A DNA stretch of 57,863 nucleotides from JBDREC01 sp043820105 [NCBI: Pseudomonadota bacterium] (lineage in GTDB: Bacteria > Bdellovibrionota_F > JAHFAK01). The stretch's first letter is position 1. Every line of letters starts with the position of its first letter. Location: NCBI GenBank assembly GCA_043820105.1, contig JBDREC010000034.1, positions 1 through 57,863 of the forward strand. The letters run 5' to 3'. This document shows, one piece after another, positions 26,108-33,090 of the stretch. The notes under the pieces were generated by a model that saw nothing but the letters and a program-made list of their open reading frames with translations, was not told where the DNA came from and searched no databases. Position numbers and translations under genes: made by a program.

Positions 26108-27664
26108 ATGTCTAAATTTATTATAAATTTATTTATAATTACTATCTTTTTAACATCTTGCAACATACTCATTGATAATGATTTAAATATCAGCACAGAT
26201 TCTGATAAATCAATTTCTGATGAGGTTGCATTATATTCAATTTCCTTTGCAATAGCAGGTCAGATTGATATTGATGATATGGTTGAAACATATGACCTAG
26301 ATAATAGAGATGACCTTATTTCAAGAGATGATTTGGAATCTAGAAATGATATCATTGGAAGAACTGACGTTTTTTTTAAGTCACTAAAATCATCAAAATA
26401 CTCCTCAGACTTTTCAGATTATTCATTTATAATTTCAGTAAATCTTGAGGATTTAGGATATTCCTTTACTACCATTACTGAAACAGATGGAAGTTTTTTA
26501 GTTGAAGTCCAAGAAGGTGAAATTAGCTCAGACTTTTTTAAATATTCTGCTGGTTCTGATTCAACATATGGAAACTTTTTTGTTGAAGTTGATCTACCAA
26601 TTGATGATGGCGCAGGTGGTGTGACTAAAGAAAAGATTATGATAATTAAAGACGCTTCTGGTTCTGATAAATTAAGTGCTGATGCCCTAATTGGTAAAGG
26701 AATAGATTTTGATGAAATTAATTCATCTGGAATTCCAACAAGACTTGAAAATGAAAGTTTTGATAATTTCATCAGAGAAAATGCTATTCAAGTGGATGAA
26801 TTTGTAGAAAAACAAAAAAATCCTGCTGTGAATGATAAAAATAATAATGAAAATAGTGATAACGAGAAAAAAGGTGATGATAATAGCAAAGACAATGGTG
26901 ACAAAAATAAAGATGATGATATTAAGGACAATGGAGATGGAGATGGCGATGGTGATGGTGATGGCGATGAAGATGGAGATGATGAATCAAATCTAATTGC
27001 TTATTATAAATTCGATGAAGGCACTGGAACAACCCTCACTGATGGTTCTGGCAATGCTTATGATGGCGCTATCAATGGAGCAACTTTTGTTGATGGTTTA
27101 AGTGGCTATGCCCTTTCCTTTGACGGTGAGAATGATTATATTGATCTTGGTACGGACTTACATTTTGACAATGCTTTAGAATTTACTTTTTCTCTTCATT
27201 TTAAACTGCCAGCGGTTTATAATTCAGAGCTTGACTCAAATGGAGCATTCATTTTTGGAAAATCTGGAAATAGTGTTTTTAATGCTCAATCATCCTTTAA
27301 AGCATGCATTATACATAATGGAGATGGAGATGACTTACAACTTCAAGTCCAGCATTGTGCAAGTGCATTTTGTGGTGGAGCGAGCTGGGGAATAGATCGT
27401 GACACCTGGTATCACTTCGCTGCTGTTTATAATGATGGGCAGATAACAGTTTATTTTAATGGTCAGGAAGGTCAAACCTATACTGATAGAACTGAGGGTG
27501 TAATGTTGCAAGATGACCTAATGCCTCTTGCAATTGGAGCAGGTGCTGAAAATGATCTTGAAACAATGGGCTATTTTTTCAGAGGATTAATAGATGAAAT
27601 AAGCTATTATAGTAAAGCATTAACTTCTGATGAAATCCTAAAATTAAGCCTGGTTACGAATTAA
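26108..27664 (+). CDS. Lipoprotein with C-terminal LamG-type domain
   Basis: Start at the ATG at 26108, which begins the signal sequence and follows the predicted transcription start; lipobox FLTSC (Cys18). An N-terminal region has imperfect Asp/Arg repeats (DNRDDLISRDDLESRND). About residues 245-295 are an Asn/Asp/Lys and then Gly/Asp-rich linker, typical of a surface spacer or calcium-binding tract. The C-terminus (about 295-518) is a LamG/concanavalin-like domain: LIAYYKFDEGTGTTLTDGSG, then SGYALSFDGENDYIDLG and GLIDEISYYSKAL. Such domains bind glycans or proteins at the surface. No neighbour suggests a specific partner. Confidence 0.8.
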   Translation: MSKFIINLFIITIFLTSCNILIDNDLNISTDSDKSISDEVALYSISFAIAGQIDIDDMVETYDLDNRDDLISRDDLESRNDIIGRTDVFFKSLKSSKYSSDFSDYSFIISVNLEDLGYSFTTITETDGSFLVEVQEGEISSDFFKYSAGSDSTYGNFFVEVDLPIDDGAGGVTKEKIMIIKDASGSDKLSADALIGKGIDFDEINSSGIPTRLENESFDNFIRENAIQVDEFVEKQKNPAVNDKNNNENSDNEKKGDDNSKDNGDKNKDDDIKDNGDGDGDGDGDGDEDGDDESNLIAYYKFDEGTGTTLTDGSGNAYDGAINGATFVDGLSGYALSFDGENDYIDLGTDLHFDNALEFTFSLHFKLPAVYNSELDSNGAFIFGKSGNSVFNAQSSFKACIIHNGDGDDLQLQVQHCASAFCGGASWGIDRDTWYHFAAVYNDGQITVYFNGQEGQTYTDRTEGVMLQDDLMPLAIGAGAENDLETMGYFFRGLIDEISYYSKALTSDEILKLSLVTN

Positions 27665-27874
27665 GTACTATTTAATACCTAAACAAAGCGATTTATTTTT
27701 TGTTCTATAAAAAATGAATCACCTCCTTTAGGTTTGGGGATAAGGCATTCGATTTTCGTTAAATTTCAGTTTATAAAATCAAAAGTTCAAATTGATTTTG
27801 AAAAACATGGCAATTGGAGGTGTTTTGGGTGCACCTTTCCTGTTAATTCTTTAAAAAAAATGTTTTAAAGACAA

Positions 27875-28240
27875 TTAAAGCTTTATGGGGACCGGATTAT
27901 TGCACCTCTCCCAAAGGATTTTTAAATTAAGATTGTTATAAATATCAGGGCTTACTTTCAATATGATTTTCTTTGATGTTAATACAATCTTGACTGCGAA
28001 ATCAATTAACTTTCCGCGGGCAATTGTCGGATAACTTTTTATCTTAACGATATCAGGGCCAACATCCTGCTTATACGACTGAAATAGAAAATATGCTATA
28101 AGCATTAAATAATAGTAGGCCCCATTTGAACCAAAGCGTTTAAAGGGTAACTTTTCTGTTATTGAAAATTCTTTAAATTTCCTGTGAACAAGTTCAGATT
28201 CGCCATTGTGATGATATATATTTAAATAAACCCTATCAAA
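27875..28240 (-). pseudogene. C-terminal remnant of a DDE transposase (IS1380/IS4-like)
   Basis: Reading the minus strand from about 28240 gives YHHNGESELVHRKFKEFSI, then LPFKRFGSNGAYYYLMLIAY and FLFQSYKQDV. This is the pattern of the conserved end of IS1380-type transposases, where Y-x(n)-GxxE provides the last acidic catalytic residue and is followed by an LP..F..N.AYY..MLIAY segment. About 120 codons survive in frame. The N-terminal two thirds, with the first catalytic aspartates, is missing: the reading frame ends where the large hairpin at 28243 begins. An ATG inside (28105) would give only 76 residues. Confidence 0.6.
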
Positions 28241-28242
28241 GA

Positions 28243-28327
28243 GTCCTATGGATATATGGATAACTGGCTGCGTAGCTTATGGACAAGCTACGCCCTAAAT
28301 AGCCAGTTACCCACATACCCACAGGAC
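28243..28327. repeat. Large hairpin, unit 1
   Basis: Outer arms 28243-28269 and 28301-28327 are 27 bases each and complementary except at four places. All four mismatches would be G.U pairs if the minus strand is transcribed. An inner perfect stem GCGTAGCTT/AAGCTACGC (28270-28278 and 28285-28293) closes on a six-base loop, with a seven-base bulge on one side. The compensating wobbles suggest a structure kept as RNA or a young palindromic element. Each arm contains a TTAYCCAYA core. Confidence 0.7.
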
Positions 28328-28433
28328 CTACTGCTATTTTTATTAAATATTATTTTTAAAAAAAGATTACGCATATGGATTTTAAAGCAAATTAAAATGC
28401 TTTTTTCTCTTATTAAAATTTAATTTAGTAGCA

Positions 28434-28579
28434 GGTCCTGTGGTATTGTGGGTAACTGTCATAAAAATAGAGGCTGTGGGTAGCTTATTAAAAACTCTTT
28501 CCTTTAACATATTATATGAGTTTTTAATAAGCTGCCCACAGCCTTACAATTGACAGTTATCCATAATTCCATCAGGACT
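28434..28579. repeat. Large hairpin, unit 2
   Basis: Inner arms 28472-28497 and 28518-28543 are 26 bases and complementary at 25 positions, the last being a possible G.U. Outer arms (about 28434-28461 and 28551-28579) are imperfect and clearly related in sequence to the outer arms of unit 1 (GTCCTG...GGGTAACTG). The facing arms of units 1 and 2 are also mutually complementary around CAGGACCTACTGC (28322-28334) and its partner (28427-28440), giving a nested palindrome. Confidence 0.7.
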
Positions 28580-28797
28580 CTTTTATCCATGTGTCACAGA
28601 ATTTTAGTGCTTATCTTATTTTTTATTGAATATTTGAGTGTGCACCCATTGGGTTATTTATGAATATATTAATCTTTTGCTTAATATCCCGATCTTATCT
28701 TGGTTTGCTCTGTCTTCTATTCTTCTCTTTTATCAAGAATCGCCTTGTTTAGTTATTAATTAAAATGTTCTGTCTTGGTAGATTTTAAATTGTTTTT

Positions 28798-30663
28798 TTA
28801 AAATTGAAAAATCACTGAAAAAATATCAAATACATAATCAAAGTTCTCATCAACATTATGAAACTCAACCTTTATATCTCCAACTCCATTTAATTCTTCT
28901 ATTGGTAATTCAATTTGAATATCTTCATCTTCTGTTAATTTTATATTTTCCTTTAATACAACTCTTTTATCAGTTCCCTGATAAATATTTACACCTGTTA
29001 CTGAAATGCTCTCTATACCTGTATAGCAAAAAGCATCTTTAAAAATGAGTTCTTGCCCTTCCTTTAAACCCATTAAATAATCATAGGCTTTCTTTTTTGA
29101 TATATGTATAATAATCCCCATCCCATCAGATAATTCATCAGTTATCACTGGTTTATAATAATAAACATCATCTAATTTAGTAAAATTTAGTTTATTTGAA
29201 AAATCTTCAAAAACATGAGGCTCATGATTAAAATCCCTTACATCAGGATGTTTTAATTCTAAACAATTATTAAATGGATCAATATACATTTTCCCGGAAC
29301 TTTCTTCCTTTACAAGAAAAAGTTCATTTTCTGAATCTTTAAATAAATATTCATATCCCTGGTCACCTTTAAAAAGCAAGGATTCTCCTGTTAGTAAATC
29401 CAATTCAACTTTAAATTTTAAAAGAAACTCTGACTTCATATCAAGCTTGATTAGTTCCTTAACATCATCTGGCATAAATTTAATAAAATCTTCAGGAATA
29501 AAGGTGGAAGATTCTTCCTTTTTTATGAAATTATTTTTAGTTTCAGAATCATCAGAGCCCACAATACCCTTTTCTTCAGTTAAAGATATTATTAAAATAT
29601 TTACTTCATTTTTATAAACTTCTAGTTGGCCAATAAGCTCTAAATTATAATCCAAAACCTGGTTTGTATATTTTTTTAAATTAAACGTTATTTTACTTTC
29701 CATAAAATCAACATTTATCCAAGACACCATTTTTGACTGACTTTCTTCATTTATCATATTTTCAGCACTATAGATAGATTCTTGCTTGTCATTTAAAATC
29801 TCAGATAACTGAAAGATGTAAGGACTGTTTTCTTTTAGTTTATTCATTTTCTCTTTATAAGCTTTCTTTTTTTCTTCTTCCTCTAATCTCTTTTGCTCTT
29901 CTTCCAATTTCTTCTTTTCCTCTTCAGTTATGATCTTTTCAACCTTCTCTTCCGGCTTATCAACAATCGACAAAAAGGTTTTTTCAATATTTGCATTTGT
30001 ATATTCAAGATCATAAACTAGAACATCTTTATCATCTTCAACAGGAGTAACTTCAACGTGATGCATTGCTATTTTATCTTTAATATAAAGAGCAAGAGTC
30101 ATTGATTTTGCATGAACAACTTCTTCTAATTTTGTGCACCCTGCACAGTCTAAATTTGACCATGCAAAGGTTTTATCTTCTTTCCTATTTATTTTTGCTA
30201 TTAGAATTATTTTACTATCATCTTCAGTTGGATTGTTTTTAATTTCTTCATAAGTGACCTTGCCAGCTGTAAAATAATCATCTAAAATCAAAACCCAGTG
30301 ATCAGAGTATTCAATACCCTCAAATTTGAAACTAAATGATATTGCAGGCATTTCAAATTCAGGACCAGGTGAAAAAGAACTTGGTACTGGTCTTTTCAAG
30401 CTGACAGTAAACTGTGTTCCTGGATCGCTATATTGTCTGCCTTCCCATTTTATTAAACCTTTTTTATTTTGATCTTTAGGTTTTGGGGCTAAGGGATCAA
30501 CTTCTTGTATTTGAGGTAATGTTGTTGAAGTTAAATCCTTTATCTGTTTTGGAATTATAGGATCAGGTCCCTTAACTATATTTTTTGAACAAGATATAAA
30601 ACTAAATGAAAAAATGATTAAAATTAAATTAATAAAAAAGAAGTTCTTGCTAAATTTTAACAT
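28798..30663 (-). CDS. Large lipoprotein of unknown function
   Basis: The start is the ATG at 30663, eight bases after GGGAGA; the frame is open to 30741 but that would put the start ahead of the predicted transcription start. Lipobox SFISC (Cys25), then a proline-rich linker and beta-rich region with one CAGC pair, a highly charged coiled coil (about 250-285, KKLEEEQKRLEEEEKKK) and a C-terminal beta-rich half. DDVYYYKPVI and the segment after it resemble the lipoprotein at 8519-9748. A very good sigma54 promoter at 30754-30767 lies about 90 bases upstream of the start codon. Function unknown. Confidence 0.65.
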   Translation of the reverse strand: MLKFSKNFFFINLILIIFSFSFISCSKNIVKGPDPIIPKQIKDLTSTTLPQIQEVDPLAPKPKDQNKKGLIKWEGRQYSDPGTQFTVSLKRPVPSSFSPGPEFEMPAISFSFKFEGIEYSDHWVLILDDYFTAGKVTYEEIKNNPTEDDSKIILIAKINRKEDKTFAWSNLDCAGCTKLEEVVHAKSMTLALYIKDKIAMHHVEVTPVEDDKDVLVYDLEYTNANIEKTFLSIVDKPEEKVEKIITEEEKKKLEEEQKRLEEEEKKKAYKEKMNKLKENSPYIFQLSEILNDKQESIYSAENMINEESQSKMVSWINVDFMESKITFNLKKYTNQVLDYNLELIGQLEVYKNEVNILIISLTEEKGIVGSDDSETKNNFIKKEESSTFIPEDFIKFMPDDVKELIKLDMKSEFLLKFKVELDLLTGESLLFKGDQGYEYLFKDSENELFLVKEESSGKMYIDPFNNCLELKHPDVRDFNHEPHVFEDFSNKLNFTKLDDVYYYKPVITDELSDGMGIIIHISKKKAYDYLMGLKEGQELIFKDAFCYTGIESISVTGVNIYQGTDKRVVLKENIKLTEDEDIQIELPIEELNGVGDIKVEFHNVDENFDYVFDIFSVIFQF

Positions 30664-30753
30664 AAGAGTTCTCCCATTTTTAGCCTGATTAAAAACAAAC
30701 CGATAACACATTTTGCGCCTTGCGTCAACTTGATTCTTCAAATTAAATCAATT

Positions 30754-30767
30754 GCAACCTTTATGCC
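30754..30767 (-). promoter_or_regulatory. Sigma54 promoter of the large lipoprotein gene
   Basis: On the minus strand TTGGCATAAAGGTTGCAA has GG (30767-30766) and GC (30755-30754) 10 bases apart with near-perfect blocks. Predicted transcription begins near 30742, about 80 bases upstream of the ATG at 30663. Confidence 0.8.
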
Positions 30768-30872
30768 AAATTTATGCTATAATGATTTCAATGAGATACG
30801 CTTTTTACAATATAAATAAATTAGTAAATTTATATTTTTTCTCTATTTCTGGAATTTTCTTTCAAAAATTAA

Positions 30873-30989
30873 AATAATGTAAATAATAGTCTCGCTGAAT
30901 TTGAGAAGCAATTTAGTGATCCAATGTGGACACAAGAATTAGTAGGCCAGGAAAACAACATCCTTTTAATGGGCTTAAGAGAAGAATAA
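30873..30989 (+). other. Short open fragment without start codon
   Basis: A frame of about 38 codons, bounded by stops and lacking a good start, reads like protein (contains LAEFEKQFSDPMWTQEL and ends LLMGLREE). It may be the leftover end of a lost gene. I do not recognise the family. The rest of the gap between 30768 and 31169 holds the sigma54 promoter at 31078 and nothing else that I can see. Confidence 0.25.
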
Positions 30990-31077
30990 ATTTCATTTTT
31001 GGTATTATATTTTCCATATCTCGTAACATCTTTTCTTTCTAAAGCATAACTTATTGTTTTTATATGCAGCCTAAATT

Positions 31078-31091
31078 GGCATGAAGTTTGC
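31078..31091 (+). promoter_or_regulatory. Sigma54 promoter of the stand-alone activator gene
   Basis: TTGGCATGAAGTTTGCTA has GG at 31078-31079 and GC at 31090-31091 with 10 bases between and good blocks on both sides. It lies about 80 bases upstream of the sigma54 activator gene at 31170, so that gene is itself sigma54-dependent: autoactivation or control by the other activator. Confidence 0.75.
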
Positions 31092-31169
31092 TAGTAATAT
31101 TTTTAAAAACTAAGTAGTTAGAACAGTTGAAACACTAAACTTAAACATGAAAGCATTAGGAGACATCTT

Positions 31170-32096
31170 ATGAAACCCATTATTATCAGCGAATCTATGA
31201 TTGAAATTTCAAATATAGTTAAAAGTATTAAAGGTAAAAACTCTTCTGTTTTAATTACAGGTGAAAGTGGTGTTGGCAAAGACGTTATCGCAAGAATGAT
31301 TAATGAAATTGAAGGCAATAGCTCAAGACCTTTTATTGCGATAAACTGCGCATCTATTCCAGAAACCTTGCTTGAATCAACTCTTTTTGGTCATGAAAAA
31401 GGTGCTTTTTCCGGAGCATGCAAAACAGTTCCTGGAAAATTTGAACTTGCCTTTGATGGTGATATTTTTTTTGATGAAATTGGATGCTTTCCTTTAAATC
31501 TTCAAAGCAAATTATTGAGAGCAATTGAAGCAAAAGAAATAGAAAGACTTGGAAGTACCACAACAAGAAAAATAAATTGCAGAATAATCGCGGCAACTAA
31601 TGAAAAATTAGAGAAGCTAGTTATGCAAGGCAATTTTAGACGAGATCTTTTTTATAGACTAGATGTTATAAGGATAAATATACCACCCTTAAGAAATAGA
31701 ATTGAAGACATTCTTCCTTGTGCGAAATTTTTTCTCAAACAGTGTCAAAGAGAAGATATTTATTTTACTGAAGATGCCATTCACAAACTTAAATCATATC
31801 CTTGGCCTGGAAATTTAAGAGAACTAAAAAATCTAATTAATAGAATAAGCGTTTTTTGTGATTTCCCGAGAATACAAGCTCAAGATATTAATCTAAACAA
31901 AAATACTTTGCCATTAATTGAAAACAAAAAAGATTTAATATTATCAGTAAAGTCATCAGAAAAAGAACACATATCCGATATTCTAAAAAGAAACAATGGC
32001 TGCAAACTGAAAACACAAAAAGACCTAAATATTTCCAGAGCTACACTTTATAGAAAGTTAAAAAAACATGAGATAAACAGATATTTACCTTTCTAA
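31170..32096 (+). CDS. Stand-alone sigma54 activator (AAA+ and helix-turn-helix)
   Basis: The protein begins directly with the AAA+ domain: Walker A GESGVGKD (31-38), the sigma54-contact loop GAFSGA (78-83), Walker B DGDIFFDE (96-103), arginine-finger region FRRDLFYRLDV and WPGNLREL. The C-terminus (about 283-304, QKDLNISRATLYRKLKKH) is a Fis-type helix-turn-helix. There is no receiver or sensor domain, as in PspF, so activity must be controlled by abundance or by a binding partner. AGGAGA precedes the ATG. Its own sigma54 promoter suggests a cascade or feedback with the regulator at 16991-18379. Confidence 0.9.
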   Translation: MKPIIISESMIEISNIVKSIKGKNSSVLITGESGVGKDVIARMINEIEGNSSRPFIAINCASIPETLLESTLFGHEKGAFSGACKTVPGKFELAFDGDIFFDEIGCFPLNLQSKLLRAIEAKEIERLGSTTTRKINCRIIAATNEKLEKLVMQGNFRRDLFYRLDVIRINIPPLRNRIEDILPCAKFFLKQCQREDIYFTEDAIHKLKSYPWPGNLRELKNLINRISVFCDFPRIQAQDINLNKNTLPLIENKKDLILSVKSSEKEHISDILKRNNGCKLKTQKDLNISRATLYRKLKKHEINRYLPF

Positions 32097-32201
32097 CCAA
32101 TAACAGGGAATTTCGATTTGTTAATAAAAAGAAAGTTATCAAAGCTTTTGCTAAAATTCTTTTTGAGGCATCAAAAAAATATGAAATCAAAATATTTCAT
32201 T

Positions 32202-32297
32202 TTATTTTACTATCAAACCATTATCACTTGCCATGTCAGACAGTTTTGCCTTTGTTTCTGCAATTGAATTATATTCAACATCCTGAAATTCTAACAT
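32202..32297 (-). pseudogene. Truncated Phd/YefM-type antitoxin remnant
   Basis: An ATG at 32297, shortly after GAGGTG, opens a 31-codon frame. DVEYNSIAETKAKLSDM matches the N-terminal pattern of Phd/YefM antitoxins (short strand, then S-[IV]-x-E-x-[KR]-x-x-[LF]-S). A normal antitoxin would continue for some 40 further residues, but a stop follows NGLIVK, and no toxin gene follows. It is probably the remains of a toxin-antitoxin locus. Confidence 0.4.
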
Positions 32298-32312
32298 AAA
32301 CACCTCAAACAT

Positions 32313-32338
32313 ATTATGACCATAATTATAGTCATAAT
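32313..32338. promoter_or_regulatory. Operator-like palindrome before the antitoxin remnant
   Basis: ATTATGAC (32313-32320) and GTCATAAT (32331-32338) form a perfect eight-base inverted repeat. The ten-base spacer contains a TATAAT read towards the antitoxin remnant. This is the arrangement of a self-repressed toxin-antitoxin promoter and supports the identification of the downstream fragment. Confidence 0.45.
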
Positions 32339-32425
32339 ATTATATTTTGTAAATACTATAAAGGACATTAAGATCTCAAATTCCTGCAAGATTCCCGTCT
32401 ACAAGCAGTAAAAGCTAGTAACAAA

Positions 32426-32527
32426 ATGTCTTACTTTTTTCTAATATCAAAAAAAGATGCAGGGTTTGAACCATTTATTTGGGCTTCTTTAATAGTAGAT
32501 GTAGAAAAACTGGAATTTCTTCCCTGA
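32426..32527 (+). other. Short open fragment, possibly broken gene
   Basis: An ATG-initiated frame of 33 codons (starts MSYFFLISKKDAGFEPF) ends in TGA. The same frame continues beyond the stop for a further 31 codons to 32623, so a nonsense mutation in a gene of about 65 codons is possible. No ribosome binding site or known family is visible. Confidence 0.2.
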
Positions 32528-32670
32528 ATTATAATAAATATTGATTTTAATGAAGTAAAAAATTTCTTTCTGAGTTTAAAAGATGAAATCTTAGATAAAA
32601 TAAATCCTGATAATCGAAGATAAGCAAATCGATTTCCCTAATATTATTAGCTTTGTTGCTGGTTGCTAGC

Positions 32671-32712
32671 AAAATTTTCAATAATCAACAATCAATTCTC
32701 AATTTTCAATGG
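32671..32712. repeat. 42-base dispersed repeat, copy 1
   Basis: Identical over 42 bases to 36528-36569. It is AT-rich and built from CAAT/TCAA steps (contains TTCAATAATCAACAATC). Related but less regular sequence occurs at 40302-40395 and 44275-44363, always between genes. This copy sits 48 bases upstream of the truncated nikR. Confidence 0.7.
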
Positions 32713-32759
32713 TTAAAAAAAACATGATATGTTTCTGATATGATTGACTTTCAGTGTAA

Positions 32760-32996
32760 GTGATCTATGATCATCATAAAAGAGAACTTTTAAACAAAAT
32801 TACAGATATTCAGCATGATTTTCAAAAAGTTATTATTTCGGCACAGCATGTGCACTTGGACCATGATAATTGTCTTGAAATAATAGCAGTTAAGGGAAAT
32901 CCTGGGAAAGTACTAAAATTGGCCAATCAATTAAAAGCAATAAAAGGTGTAAAGCAAGGGACCTTAAGTATGTCTTCTGCTGGAAAAAAGATCTGA
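32760..32996 (+). CDS. nikR: NikR nickel-sensing domain without DNA-binding half
   Basis: The 78 residues match the C-terminal ACT-like domain of NikR: YDHHKREL, DIQHDF, then HVHLDHDNCLE with the nickel-binding His and Cys pattern, and VKGNPGKVLKLANQLKAIKGVKQGTL. The N-terminal ribbon-helix-helix (about 50 residues) that binds DNA is absent. The frame starts at a GTG directly after an in-frame TAA, and the preceding codons read L-S-V-stop before VIYDHH, as if a stop interrupted the linker. A 42-base repeat lies just upstream, where the DNA-binding half should be. No ribosome binding site is seen. It is either a pseudogene or a nickel-binding protein without operator contact. It lies next to the nickel importer genes. 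Confidence 0.75.
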   Translation: MIYDHHKRELLNKITDIQHDFQKVIISAQHVHLDHDNCLEIIAVKGNPGKVLKLANQLKAIKGVKQGTLSMSSAGKKI

Positions 32997-33017
32997 CAAA
33001 TATTTTTTTGATCAATA

Positions 33018-33044
33018 GTAACACGTATTACATATTCATGTTAC
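33018..33044. promoter_or_regulatory. Candidate NikR-type operator before cbiM
   Basis: GTAACA (33018-33023) and TGTTAC (33039-33044) form a perfect inverted repeat with 15 bases between, and GTATTAC lies inside. NikR sites in several proteobacteria are described as GTGTTAC/GTAACAC-type repeats. It overlaps a plausible promoter (TTGATC and CATATT, 17 bases apart) upstream of the importer, so binding here would repress. With the local NikR lacking its DNA-binding half, this may be an orphan site. Confidence 0.4.
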
Positions 33045-33090
33045 GCAAATGGAAAGGTTTAATAATACTAATGGCAAACAGGAGGCAGAT

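Larger units (their letters stand above)
27665..28797. other. IS remnant and hairpin region
   Basis: No intact gene lies in these 1.1 kb. It contains the C-terminal remnant of a transposase (27875-28240, minus), two large imperfect hairpins (28243-28327 and 28434-28579) and a possible pair of terminal inverted repeats TGGGTGCAC (27826-27834) and its complement (28640-28648), which would enclose everything. It is probably the wreck of an insertion sequence or a composite of IS and small palindromic elements. Confidence 0.5.
32097..32759. other. Gene-poor region with decayed fragments
   Basis: About 660 bases hold a truncated antitoxin-like frame on the minus strand (32202-32297) with an operator-like palindrome, two short open fragments on the plus strand (32426-32527 and about 32528-32623) that could be one broken gene, and a 42-base repeat (32671-32712) directly before the truncated NikR. 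No intact gene is visible. Confidence 0.45.

Noticed and set aside
26419-26772. Minus-strand open frame of 117 codons
   Set aside because: Antisense to the LamG lipoprotein gene; Ser/Pro/Ile-rich as expected from the complement of an Asp/Ser-rich coding region.
28243-28579. DnaA-box-like TTAYCCAYA cores as a replication origin
   Set aside because: The cores are parts of hairpin arms beside a transposase remnant; there is no dnaA, dnaN or other origin gene nearby and no AT-rich unwinding layout typical of oriC.
33018-33044. Cobalamin riboswitch before the cbiM operon
   Set aside because: I see no B12-box or the conserved G-rich core upstream of cbiM or of the TonB-dependent receptor; the only structure is a short inverted repeat of operator type.
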